Shown here one piece after another: positions 9,030 through 19,503 of a stretch of 64,000 nucleotides of DNA. The DNA lies in assembly GCF_030272615.1 (NCBI RefSeq), contig NC_081413.1:163775080-163839079 (forward strand), given 5' to 3'. The notes beneath the pieces were generated by a model, which did no database searches, was not told the origin of the DNA, and saw only the letters and a program-made list of their open reading frames with translations. Each line of letters opens with the position of its first letter. The first letter of the stretch is position 1. A program made the translations under genes and the position numbers. Origin of the DNA: Cryptomeria japonica. Lineage: Eukaryota; Streptophyta; Pinopsida; Cupressales; Cupressaceae.

Positions 9030-10763
9030 GTTAGCTGACCCCCCCTAATGACACATCCCGCACCCCCAAGAGAGCTTGCAACTACTGGAACTTACTCTCA
9101 GTGAAAGGTTTGGTGAATATGTTTGCAACCTGCTCCGCTGTAAGACAATATTGCAAATCAATGGCCTGCTCCTGGAAGAGCTCTCAAATATAGTGCATAT
9201 GAATCTCGATGTGTTTGGTCTGCTGGTGCCGGACCGAGTTCTTTGAGATTGCAATAGCACTCTGATTGTTGCAATGTAGAACTGTTAGTCATGGAGTGGT
9301 GAACCCAAACTCTATGAGAATCTGCTGGAGCCAAATGGCCTCAGTCACTGCGTTAACAACACCTTGATACTCAGCCTCAGTCGAAGAAAGAGCAATAGCA
9401 TGTTGCTTCTTGCCCTACCAATAAATGGGGCCTGAACCAAGGTGAAAAATGTAACCGAAAGTAGACTTACGATCATCAAGATTGCCAGCCCAATCGGAGT
9501 CTGTGTAACCAACTAGGCAAAGTCTTGTGCCTACTGCATAGTGAATCCCATAGTGATGTGTACCCTGGATGTAATGAAGGATGTGTTTGGCGACTTTCCG
9601 ATGAAGCTCATGTGGTTCCTACATGAAGCAGGAAAGCATGCCAACTGCAAATGAAATATCAGGGCGTGTATGGGTCAAGTAGATGAGACTACCCATACGA
9701 TGATGATACAAAGTGGCATCAACTAGTGGAGAAGAACACTGAGCCTCAAACTTGACTCTAGAAAGAAAGGGAGTTGGTGCAGGCTTACAATCAGCCATAT
9801 GAAAGCGTCCAAGTAGATCAAGAGCATACTTGGGCTGTGATAGTGTAATCCCAAAAGGTGACTATGAAATCTCTATCCCGAGAAAGTAGTGCAAAAGACC
9901 CAAGTCAGTCATAGCATATCTGTCATGCAAAGCAGATTTGAACCTTCTAATGATGGATGCAGTACTACCTGTAATGATCAAGTCATCAACATAGAGCACA
10001 AGTATCAAGTGAGAGTCATCCTGTCAGAAAATGTAGACATTCGAATTGGAATGACACCTGGTGAACCCTACAGAGAGAAGAAAGGAATTCATCTTGGCAT
10101 ACCAAGCTCTGGGGGCCTACTTAAGGCCATAGAGAGATTTCCTTAGTCTGCAAACCAAGGAAGTATCCTAGATGAAACCCTGTGGCTACTCCATATAAAT
10201 CTCCTCATCAAGATCACCATGAAGAAAAGCACTCTTCACATCCATCTGATGTACAACCCAACCATGAGTTGCAACAATAGCAAGTGTCAAGTGAATGGAG
10301 TTCATCTTGGCTATGGGCGCAAAGGTCTTAGTAAAGTCAACACCTGCTACCTAGGAGAAACCTTTCACAACAAGCCGAGCCTTGTACTTATCCACACTAC
10401 CATCCGTTGCATACTTGGTCCGATAGGTCCACTTACATTCAACCATCTTTCTCCCCTTAGGGAGATGGATTAAATCCCATGTGTTGTTCCTCATCAAGGA
10501 ACTATACTCTTCCTCCATAGCTTGGTCCCAATAAGGAACCCCTGATGTTTCCTGAAATGTCTATGGATCAAAAGTAGTAGCAATGAATACATGTGGAAGA
10601 TCCTGATGTTGTGATCGAGTTCTCTATGTATCTAAAGTTTCCCCAACAAGACAACCCATGGACGCAAGTGTCTGTCGAGCCCAACGAGGTCTAGGTGGAG
10701 GTGTAGAACAAGGCTCCTCAATTGCCAGTGGACCCCACAGAGGTGTAACCCTACGAGTCAAAG
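9030..10763 (-). pseudogene. Reverse transcriptase and RNase H of A
   Basis: Read from 10763 downward the minus strand gives a Copia RT: EEEYSSLMRNNTW, KYKARLVVKGFS, HQMDVKSAFLHGDLDEE, the catalytic YVDD at 9982-9993 (intact), then LGLLHYFLGIEIS. RNase H follows with YTDSDWAGNLDD, STEAEY, a DNQSA motif changed to NNQSA, KHIEIHMHYI and IFTKPFTESKF. About a dozen in-frame stops break it, several being Gln codons in relative B (for example in KGFSQV). The enzyme would have copied element RNA in the cytoplasmic particle. Inactive now. Confidence 0.88.
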
Positions 10764-10773
10764 TTGAAGGAGT

Positions 10774-11587
10774 CTAATCATTTGAATCACTAGCATCACT
10801 ATCCACAATGGAGGAAGGTGGAGGTGGTAGAGAGGCTAAGCTAGGAGAGATTTCCTCAAAGTGAGCACTCCTCTCAATGAACACCTCATGTGTCTTAGGA
10901 TCCATCAATCTATATGCCTTAACACCCTCAGGATATCCAACAAATATGCAAGGCCGACTCTGAGGTTCCAATGCCTTGTGTTTCTGTGGAGGTATATGAG
11001 CCCATTGTGGACACCCAAAGACTTTGAAATGTCTCAGAATCAGTTTCCTACCAACCCAAGCCTCAAAAGGAGTAATACCTTGTAAAGCTTTGTGAGGAAC
11101 CCGATTCTGGATGTGTGTGGCACAACTGATAGCCTTTGCCCAAAAGGGAGGATCTAGAGAACGTGCATGTATCATACAACTAGCCATTTCTTTGAGAGTT
11201 CTATTCTTGCATTTTGCAACTCCATTCTGTTGTGGAGTGTATGTGATAGAATGTTGAAGATCAATCCCCTCAAATGTACAAAAATCCTCAAGTCTTCTGT
11301 TCACATTTTCCCTTCCATTGTTTGTGTGAAGAATCTTCACCACTTTCCCGGATTGCTTCTCCACACATCTTGAAGTCCTGAAACCTATCAAATACTTCAC
11401 TCTTATGAATGAGAAAGTAGACCCAAGTGAAGCGGGAGTAGTCATCAATGAAGGTGAGGACATAGCTGGCCTTGCTAAATGAAGGTGCTGGAAATGGACC
11501 TGCTACATTGCTGTGAACAAGTTGAAGAACTTCCAAAGCTCTCCAAGCTTTCGCCTTATCAAACTTCTCCTCAGGATGCTTGCCCAC
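10774..11587 (-). pseudogene. Integrase of A
   Basis: Integrase core and C-terminal part in two overlapping frames (11587-11288 and 11463-10774), so there is a frameshift near 11380. Seen: GKHPEEKFDKAKAWR, FIDDYSRFTWVYFLIHKSE, TPQQNGVAKCKNRTLKEM, then FEAWVGRKLILRHFKVFGCP and PCIFVGYPEGVKAYRL. Both catalytic Asp are Asn here (HSNVAGPF, HTNNGREN). The catalytic Glu, normally in the VxERKN motif, is Lys (codon 11212-11214), and B shares this. The N-terminal HHCC zinc part is missing together with the protease. Confidence 0.87.
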
Positions 11588-11638
11588 GGAACAACCTAAA
11601 CATACACCCTCTAAAAAACTGATTCAAGGTAGACTTGT

Positions 11639-12734
11639 TGTAGACACTAATTTTAATTATTTTTAATTCCTCACATAATTAATTAATTAATTATGTTGAT
11701 TCAAATTCCTCTCAATATTAATTAAATATAATTAATATTATCACTATAGCATATGATTGATTTATTTGATAAATCAATCCCTTTCTTTATTCTTCTAAAA
11801 AAATCAAATCCTCACAAATCTTCCTCTTAGCTAATTAATTCCAATTAATTAGTTAACCTACATGATTCCTACAAATCATCTTTTTAATTCATTCTTCTAG
11901 AAACTCCCTAAACTCACTCAACATTATTCTTCTAATTTTTTATTCCCTCCACTCATTCTCTCTCCTAGTCAAATTCTCCTATAAATATTAATCCCACCTA
12001 AGATTTCCTCTAATCCCCCTCCTAATGAGTCATTAATGGCTAATCATCATGATTAGCCACAAAGTCAACTCTTTGTCCTTTTCATCCAGCCACTAGCTTT
12101 AAATGCTCTTTTCCTAGGTGAATGTAAGATTTTTGAAATCACACATTCGTCTAGGCATCCCCCTCCCAAGGACTTTTTAATTCCTTTGTATTCCTCCAAT
12201 CCCCATGATATCCTTTTTTGGAGAATTTTTAATTCCTCCAATGCATCTTGTGGAGTGTGGAGATACGAAATGCCTTTAAGGCATATTTCTTGGTCTCCAC
12301 ACCCTCTCTTGGAACTTGTGTAAGCTCACAAGTAAATCTTAGCCCTTCATCTTGAATTCATCCTAGCCATCCATTTTCCTCTCTTCTTATAAAATAGGGC
12401 TCCATCCCTTCATTGAAAACATCTTGAAATCTAGTAAGTTTATGCTGCCCTTTTGAGCCCAGGAAATCATCTTGGCAACTTGATCATTTCATCCTTATCA
12501 TTTTTCAAATCCATTCCATTTGTGCACAACATTGGAAAGCCATCCACATCCAACAATCAAAGGAGCACATCAAGTGGAGCATTATCAAGGGGCGCCTTCA
12601 CTTCATCAATCTCAATCCAAAGGAGAAGGTAAAATAGCAAAGTGAAATGGTCTTTTAATGATATTTTAGCATTCTGCATGTTTATTTCATTATGTTTTGA
12701 TCATTTGACCTTCAAATCTATTTTCCCCTCTTCA
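11639..12734 (+). mobile_element. S1: probable solo LTR inside A
   Basis: 1096 bp, TGTAGAC...TTCA, replacing nothing in the relative B. The flanks are CTTGT (11634-11638) and CCTCT (12735-12739), an imperfect duplication of a site that in B reads as continuous coding sequence. AT-rich with TTAATTAATTA clusters, and a TATA-like TATAAAATAGGGCTCCATCC near 12390. Start and layout resemble S2 and the T LTR, so I place it with that Gypsy lineage. There is no internal region, hence solo. Strand is given by the TATA. Confidence 0.72.
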
Positions 12735-12739
12735 CCTCT

Positions 12740-13674
12740 GACCATGTCTTTAGTGCTAAGCTGCCGAAGATTAGTTAACTCATCAACTTGCTTTGTGTAG
12801 GCGGATGGTAAGTTGATGTTGTTTTTCTTAAGAAGATTAGTTAACTCATCAACTTGCTTTGTGTGGCATCGATGCTCATCATAACCATACTTCTTGCAAT
12901 ATGCACAAGTTGGCTTATCCTTCTTAGTAGGTGTCCCCTTCTTGGAAGAGGATGAAAAATCGCCTTGTGATGGAGAGGATGATTGTCATTTTTCCTGTTG
13001 TGGCTTAGACTTGGAGTGCTTCTTCTTCTTGTTGGAATCTTTGCCTTGACTTCCTTGATTCCCTTGATTAGCCACCAAGCCTAGGACTTTAAAGACTTGA
13101 GAAGCCCCATGTTCAACAACTTAGATTGTTCCAATATCAACATTTTTGTGAAAGCATCAAATGAAGGCATAACATAGGAACTCCCCACTATCAAACGATG
13201 AGTTTGGAAGCTAAACACAAATGCTACATATTTTGGTGCAAGCTTGTCAAACAAGTTGAATATCAACTAAGCATCCTTTTTGTCAATTCCACAATCCTTA
13301 AGCTTTGCTCTTAGCTCATTTGCTTTGGTGACATAATCTTGGATTGTATCAAAACTCTTGGGATCCAAGTTGGTGAGCTCATTTTCAATCTTATAACTTC
13401 TGATTTCATCAACTTGACCATACAATTTCTGAAACATATCCCAAGCATCTTTGATTGTAGTATCTGATACATACTTGCACAAAGTTCCAAGAGCCATGCA
13501 ATTCTTAGTGAGACATTCTAATTGAGCATTAGGATCAGCTTTAGGATCAGGTGGTGCTGCTATTGTTCCATCTATGTAATGCGTGAGACCTTTTTCCATT
13601 AATTTGCTCCATACTTTAATTTTCCATGATGGATAATTATGTGGAGTTAAAGGTGGAAATTTATGAGGACTCAT
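12740..13674 (-). pseudogene. Gag of A with damaged zinc knuckle
   Basis: The ATG at 13674 (minus) starts MSPHKFPPLTPHNYPSWK, a classic Copia gag N-terminus. UBN2-like sequence follows (LTKNCMALGTL, MFQKLYGQVDEI, NELTNLDPKSFDTIQDYV), a stop at 13267-13269, then FQTHRLIVGSS and LEQSKLLNMG, a Lys-rich SKKK tract, and the knuckle CAYCKKYGYDEHRC whose His is Tyr. Just after it a 33-bp segment is duplicated, and the frame jumps into sequence that in B lies after the protease. The protein would form the particle shell. The protease is absent. Confidence 0.85.
12766..12864. repeat. 33-bp direct duplication at the protease deletion of A
   Basis: The same 33 bases starting GAAGATTAGTTAACTCATC lie at 12766-12798 and 12832-12864, a 66-bp offset. 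In B the segment occurs once (around 19490-19522), and the protease and integrase N-terminus follow. In A the second sense copy runs straight into the CTTAGCACTAAAGAC equivalent of 20083 in B. Confidence 0.9.
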
Positions 13675-14701
13675 TGCAACAAAAATGAAAGAGCACAAGG
13701 AAAGATAGGCACAATCAAACAAGACACCCCCTCAAATTCACTCAATCAAAGAACCCCCCCAAAAGTGATGATTTGACACTTTATACTTAGTGCATGTACA
13801 ATGGGCCACTTGCAAAAAATGGCAAAGTGGACTTCTAATTTCAATTTTAAAACTGCCTCAATAAGGCCAAAAGAGACTCAAACTAATAATTCAAGAGATC
13901 TAAACTAAGATCCAAGCAATTTACAAGTACCAAATAGGCCAAATAAGACCAATATTTGAAAGTACAATTTATACTTAAAATCTCTAAAATATGATCATAT
14001 ATTATGAAAGTAGATGAAAAAACATGCACTTTCAAAAAAAAAAACACTTGGAAAGGAGGTCATATGAGCTCAAACAAGGCCTTTGAAGTTGTAGAATTGA
14101 GGATTGGATAGGTACAGCTGAGAGAATCTGAAAATTCTGAAAACCCTATGCACCAAAACTAGAAAATAACCACATCAGTATGAAGAGCATGAAAAATTAG
14201 CCCAAATAAAAAAAAATTGCACCCAAAAAGGAGTAAAATTGAGCAAGTTATGGGCCTCCAAAGTTGACCCAAAAATCCAAACCGCTCAACGGAGAGGGGT
14301 CTAAAATTTCCAAAGAAAATGCTGACTGGGTGCTGATTGGGCATTGACTAGGTGTTGTTGACTAGGTGCTGACTGTGCGGTGCTGACTGGGCAGAAGGTA
14401 CAAATTCCAAAAATAATTTTCAATTTTTTTTTTCAAACTGGAAAATAATTTTTTTTTTTTGAAATAAATCTGAAAATTCTGTACCATATCGCCCGAATTG
14501 GGCAAAAAATTTCCTCCACACCCAAAAATCGATTTTCGCCAAAATAGGTCAAATTTATTCTCGATTTTTATGGAAACGGCCTCTGAGATGCAATGGTGAG
14601 GTCAAAAACACTCCAAGATGCCTCCAAAAAGAATAGTTCCTCAGATATGAAAATAGAAGCCTTCCAGGACGTCTCCAAAAACCAATCAATGAAGCCCCGA
14701 T
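13675..14701 (-). other. Gag leader of A
   Basis: About 1 kb between primer site and gag ATG, with no coding frame supported. It includes A/T homopolymers (14430-14465), a cluster of GTGCTGACTG-like short repeats (14320-14400), and a C run near 13754 that corresponds to the G18 tract of B. Confidence 0.7.
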
Positions 14702-14714
14702 GGCTCTGATACCA
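14702..14714 (-). other. Primer binding site of A
   Basis: The minus strand reads TGGTATCAGAGCC immediately after the LTR end CTCACA: a perfect initiator Met-tRNA site. Confidence 0.93.
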
Positions 14715-15165
14715 TGTGAGATTTTTCTAAGATCAAGGGCACAATGAAAAGTATAAAAATAGAGACAAAAGAATGACAAGAACAAACTGTATTCTCATCA
14801 ATATGAAAATGATCAACTAGATTTACCAATACAATGAATATAGGCCTTCTTATATAGGCAAGGCCATATGAATGTACGAGCACACAATCATGACATGTGG
14901 CTCAATGAGAAACAAGGGTAGGTAAGAATTAGTAGGGTTAAGTAGGAGAAATAATATAATATTCCGCAAGAGGTGGATGACCCACCAAATGTGGAGTGTA
15001 ACAACAAAACAAGACCACAAAAGGTGGAATTTCTCCTACAAGCTCTATCCCTATGTGCACACTTCCCTAAGTGTCTCAAATCCAAACTACGAAGAGATGC
15101 ATTATCCTAAGTTAACTTAAGTAAAGTGTAATAATATCCATAATGAATATTTATTTACACCAATA
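14715..15165 (-). repeat. 5' LTR of A
   Basis: 451 bp. On the minus strand it starts TATTGGTG (first base pair CA changed to TA on plus) and ends CTCACA. It carries the TATA-like sequence of the family (complement of CTTATATAGGCAAGGCC near 14850). Confidence 0.92.
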
Positions 15166-15170
15166 GATAT

Positions 15171-15590
15171 AATTACACTTTACTTAAGTTAACTTAAGAT
15201 AATGCATCTCATCGTAGTTTGGATATGAGACACTTCGGGAAGTGTGCACATAGGGATGTAGCTTGTAGGAGAAATTCCACCTTTTGTAGTCTTATCTTGT
15301 TGTTACATTCCACATTTGCTGGGTGATCCACCTCATGTGGAATATTATATTATTTCTCCTACCTACCCCTACTTTTACTTACCTACCCTTGTTTCTCATT
15401 GAGCCACATGTCATTATTTTGTGCTCACATATCTATTTGGACTTGCCTATATATACAAGGCTATATTCATAGCATTGGTTAATCCAGTTGATCATTTGTA
15501 TATTGATGAGAATATCTTTTGTTCTTGTCATACTATTATATCTCTTTTATGTGCTTTTCATTGTGCCCTTGATTTTGGAAAAATCTCACA
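15171..15590 (+). repeat. Remainder of B 5' LTR
   Basis: Continues the LTR begun at 8281 after the duplicated GATAT. It contains TATATATACAAGG at 15449-15461 as the likely TATA and ends AAATCTCACA at 15590. The primer site TGGTATTAGAGCC follows at 15591-15603. Confidence 0.92.
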
Positions 15591-15603
15591 TGGTATTAGA
15601 GCC

Positions 15604-15924
15604 ATTGGGGCTTCATTGATTGGTTTTGGGAGACATCTTGGAAGGTTTCTAATTTTGGATTTGAGCTACTACGCATTTTGGAGGCATCCTAGAGTGTTTT
15701 CGACCTCACCATTGCATCTAGGAGGCCGTTTCCATAAAAATTGAGTATAAACTTGACCTATTTTGGTGAAAGTTGAATTTTGGGTGTTGGAGGAATTTTT
15801 TACCCAATTTGGGTAGTACGGTACAAATTATTAAAAAAAATAAAATTATTCTAAGAAATTTTTTATTTGATTAATTTAAAAACAAAATTCCTAGATTTTT
15901 TAAACAAAAAAAAAGGGTTGTAAA

Positions 15925-15971
<47 letters not shown>

Positions 15972-17187
15972 GGGTACGTTGATCCCACCCCCCATACCTT
16001 GCACAATCATATTTTGTAGACCTTACCTATAGACTGTACTTTTCATCGGCTCTGGCCCCCTGCTGCCCTACCAGCCTTGACACCGTCCTCCGCCGTCGGC
16101 ACTGTTCTCTGCCACCAACCCAGCAACCCATAACACTGTTGGCCTATGCTTCTATCACTGGCACCGATCACCGCTTGACCTCTCGCTAGCCCGACCACCA
16201 CCTGTCGGCTCTAGTGACCTCCTGCCTGTCGACCCTCGTCGTCGCTTCCTCTGGGCTTCGCCTCTGGCCAGCCAGTCAACGGTTCCGACCAACAACCAGC
16301 CAGCTTTGGCTACCAACTTTCCACACACCATACCTCCCTCCAAAGGGACCACATCCGCCATGTGGTAGGAGGCCACTAGCCCATGGGAAAGACATTGTGA
16401 CACGTCACCTACCAGTTAGCCACCATGTCAGCATATCCATATAGTCAGCTAGGGGGTGCGACAACCTTTTTGACAGTCATACGACCATCAAATTTAACAT
16501 AGTGAATTTCTAACGTCAGCCTGTGTCAACATTTTTTTGAAAATTTTAGACCCCTCTCTATTGAGTAGTATGATTTTTTGGGTCAACTTTGGAGGCCCAT
16601 AAATTGCTCAATTTGTCTCCTTTTTGTGTGCAATTTTTCTTTATTTGGGCTAATTTTTGGTGCTCTTTGAAATGGTGTGGTTATTTTCTGATTTTGGAGA
16701 ACAATTTTTTTAGAATTTTCATATTATCTCAGTAGTACTTGTCCAATCCTCAATTTTGCATCTTCAAAGGCTTTGTTTGGGCTCATACGAACTCCTTTTT
16801 AGGTGCTACTTTTTAAAAAGTACATAGTTTTTCATCTACTTTCATTATCTGTCATCAGGTTGCAAAAAATTTAAGTAGATATTGTACTTTCAGAAATTGG
16901 TTTTTTTTGGCCTTCTTGGTACTTGTAATTTGTTGGGATCTTAGTTTAGATCTCTTGCATTTTTAGTTTGAGTCTCCTTTGGCCACTTTGAGGTAGTTGT
17001 AAAGTTAAAATCAGAAGTCTAGTTTGCCATTTTTTGCAAGTGGCCATTATACACGCACTAAGTATAAAGTGCCAAATCATCACTTTTTTTCGGGGGGGGG
17101 GGGGGGGGGTTCTTTGATTGAGTAAATTTGGGGGGTGTCTTGTTTGATTGTGCCTCTCTTTCCTTGTTCTTTTTCATTTTTTTTGCT
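15604..17187 (+). other. Gag leader of B with TA repeat, GC-rich block and G18 tract
   Basis: Alignable to the A leader at both ends, but with an extra middle: (TA)20 at 15929-15968, then a GC-rich block of about 450 bp (roughly 16030-16480) unlike the surrounding 30-35% GC. Short frames in the block have no recognisable motif. At 17092-17109 there are 18 consecutive G. No gene supported. Confidence 0.7.
15929..15968. repeat. (TA)20 microsatellite
   Basis: Forty bases of perfect TA dinucleotide directly before the GC-rich block. Confidence 0.95.
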
Positions 17188-17543
17188 AGGTGTCCTCATA
17201 AATTTCCACCTTTAACTCCTCATAACTATGCATCTTGGAAAATTAAAGCATGGAGCAAACTAATGGAAAAAAGACTCACGCATTACATAGATGGAACAAT
17301 AGCAGCAGCACCAGATCCTAAGGTTGATCCTAATGCTCAATTAGAATGGCTCACTAAGAATTGCATGGCTCTTGGAACTTTGCGTAAGTATGTATCAGAT
17401 GACACCATTTTTCACATTGAGATGTGTTTTACAATCAAAGAGGCTTGGGAAATATTTCAGAAATTGTATGGTCAAGTTGATGAAATCAGAGGCTACAAGA
17501 TTGGCAATGAGCTCACCAACTTGGATCCCAAGAGTTTTGATAC

Positions 17544-18996
17544 TGTAGACGTATAAAAATGACCATATTCCTAAATGAATATTTTATGTTCATTTCTCTA
17601 TTTGATTAAATCCAATTTAATTAAATTATCCACATTCCTCTATTTAATTAAATAAATTCACTATACCCATTTAATGAATAAATCATTTTATTCAATTAAA
17701 CCCCCCCTATCCACTTTTAATTAAATTCAAATTTAATTAAATAGTTATCCTAAATTGAATAAATCTAATTTATTTAATTTCCCCAAATGGCAACCAAATT
17801 GAATTACTTTATTTCAATTAAATCCTATTATCCCTCCATCCACTTGCAAAATCCCAAACCCCTTTCTAATCCCTTCTAGAATCTTCTAATTACTTCTAAT
17901 TAACCTAACCCTCCTCTAAACTTTGTCACATCCCTAAGCAAAGGGAAGTCACTTCTCAAAATGGCTCAAAGTCTTTGATAACCATTAAAGGCTTTCAACC
18001 TTCAACCACTAAATGGCTCAAAGTCTTTGATAACCATTGAAGGCTTCCAACCTACAACCACTTAATCCCCAAAGTCTCCAATAACCATTAATGGTTGACT
18101 CAAACCCTCCTACATGGTTAAAACATTTGTTTTGACTCAACCTCTACCCAACCCAAAGGTCTCATCAGGCCATTAATGCTTTGACCATGATTATCTCTTA
18201 ATCATTTGCACAAAGGTTTATCCTTGGATTAACTCTTAATCCAGTGGGTAAGCCTAATTTAGACCTGACCCTTAGCCTTTAGATAACCATGAGGTCTTCT
18301 CAGGCCTTTAATGCCTCCAACCTCTTCTCTCAACCCAATCCTATGTTGACACTTGTCACCATTTCATTGGTGCCAATTGTGCACATGGATCCCCAACTTT
18401 CAAACTTGGCCCTTGATTAAACCATTCAATCCTGACCATCCATTGCCCTATTTTTGCTATAAATAGAGCTCTCATTCCTCCATTCTTAACAATCATCTTT
18501 CAAATTTGAAGCATTACACTTATGCTCAAATTCTTTCAAGCTCTCATTTCATATATGCTCCTCATTTAGCCTCTTTTAGATCAGAAATTAGACTAATATG
18601 CAATTTTGAATAATTTCTTTATCATTTTAGCTCAATCATAGACTAAATATAGTATGCTAGGATAGTATTCATACTAATCTTGTCATCTTATCATCTAGTT
18701 TATTGCATTTCTAAGATTATACATAGCTTAACATCCATTTCATACTAAAATATATCAAAAGCATCCCTCGTTCTTGCATTTGCCATCCCTAAACCATTTT
18801 GCTCAGTGATCTGAGAGAAAAAACATTGGTTTGAGGGACATTGTGAGATAGAGAACCATGGGACCCTCCTTGGGAAGCTGAGTAATATGTTATTACTCCA
18901 TAGCTTGCATCAAGAAGTCCTGTGTGTGTGTGTGGACAAGTCATTTTTATATATTTTCACATATTAAATTTTATTAGCCCACTTTTCCCGCATACA
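17544..18996 (+). mobile_element. S2: solo LTR inside B gag
   Basis: 1453 bp, TGTAGAC...CATACA, flanked by perfect GATAC duplications (17539-17543 and 18997-19001). Removing it restores the gag frame seen in A. It includes TATAAATAGAGCTC at about 18459-18472 as a TATA box, a 52-bp tandem repeat (17962, 18014, 18066) and a TG microsatellite near 18919. No internal region, so a solo LTR from LTR-LTR recombination. Family probably as S1 and T. Confidence 0.93.
17962..18117. repeat. 52-bp tandem repeat in S2
   Basis: Units beginning at 17962, 18014 and 18066 share CAAAGTCT and AATAACCATT(A/G)A blocks. The first two are nearly identical, the third more diverged. Confidence 0.8.
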
Positions 18997-19503
18997 GATA
19001 CAATCCAAGATTATTTCGCCAAAGCAAATGAGCTAAGAGAAAAGCTTAAGGATTGTGGTGTTGACAAAAAAGATGCTCAGTTGATATTCAACTTGTTGGA
19101 CAAGTTTTCACCTGAATATGCAACATTTGTTTCTAGCTTCCAAACTCATCGTTTGATAGTGGGGAGTTCCTACACTATGCCTACATTTGATGCTTTCACA
19201 AAAATGTTGATGTTGGAACAATCTAAGTTGTTGAACATGGGGATTCTCAAGTCTTCAAAGTCCAAGGCTTTGGTGGCTAATAAAGGGAGTCAAGGGAGTC
19301 AAGGCAAAGATTCCAAGAAGAAGAAGAAGCAATCTAAGTCAAAGCCACAATAGGAAAAAGGACAATCATCCTCTCCATCACAAGGCGATTTTTCATTCTC
19401 TTCCAAGAAGGGTAATACACCTAAGAAGGATAAACCAGCTTGTGCTTTTTGCAAAAAGTATGGTCATGATGAGCATTGATGCCACACCAAGCAAGTTGAT
19501 GAG

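Larger units (their letters stand above)
8313..15165 (-). mobile_element. Element A: Ty1/Copia nested in the 5' LTR of B
   Basis: LTRs 8313-8761 (3', 449 bp) and 14715-15165 (5', 451 bp) on the minus strand, target duplication GATAT at 8308-8312 and 15166-15170. The flanks join exactly into the B LTR. The primer site is at 14702-14714. LTRs and proteins are of the same family as B, so this is insertion of a family member into a relative in opposite orientation. By eye the two LTRs differ at roughly 20-25 positions. The protease region is deleted, and a probable solo LTR (S1) lies inside. Confidence 0.93.
17188..19495 (+). pseudogene. Gag of B, split by solo LTR S2
   Basis: CPHKFPPLTPHNYASWK begins at the codon where A has its ATG; here it is AGG (17188-17190), so the start is lost. 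The first part ends at 17543, interrupted within SFDTIQDY by S2, and resumes at 19002 (IQDYFAKANELREKLKDCG ... FQTHRLIVGSSYTMP, LEQSKLLNMG, Lys-rich tail). A TAG at 19351 and frame changes precede the knuckle CAFCKKYGHDEHxC (around 19441-19483), whose Arg codon is TGA. The knuckle His is intact, unlike in A. Particle-forming protein of a Copia element, inactive. Confidence 0.88.

Noticed and set aside
9889-10473. Plus-strand frames in the A region
   Set aside because: Antisense shadows of the minus-strand RT. Their peptides make no sense and the minus strand has YVDD.
16155-16444. Possible small genes in the GC-rich block of B
   Set aside because: Overlapping open frames on both strands of GC-rich, low-complexity sequence. 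No motif and no counterpart in A.
18919-18936. TG microsatellite as a regulatory site
   Set aside because: A short simple repeat inside solo LTR S2; nothing supports a function.
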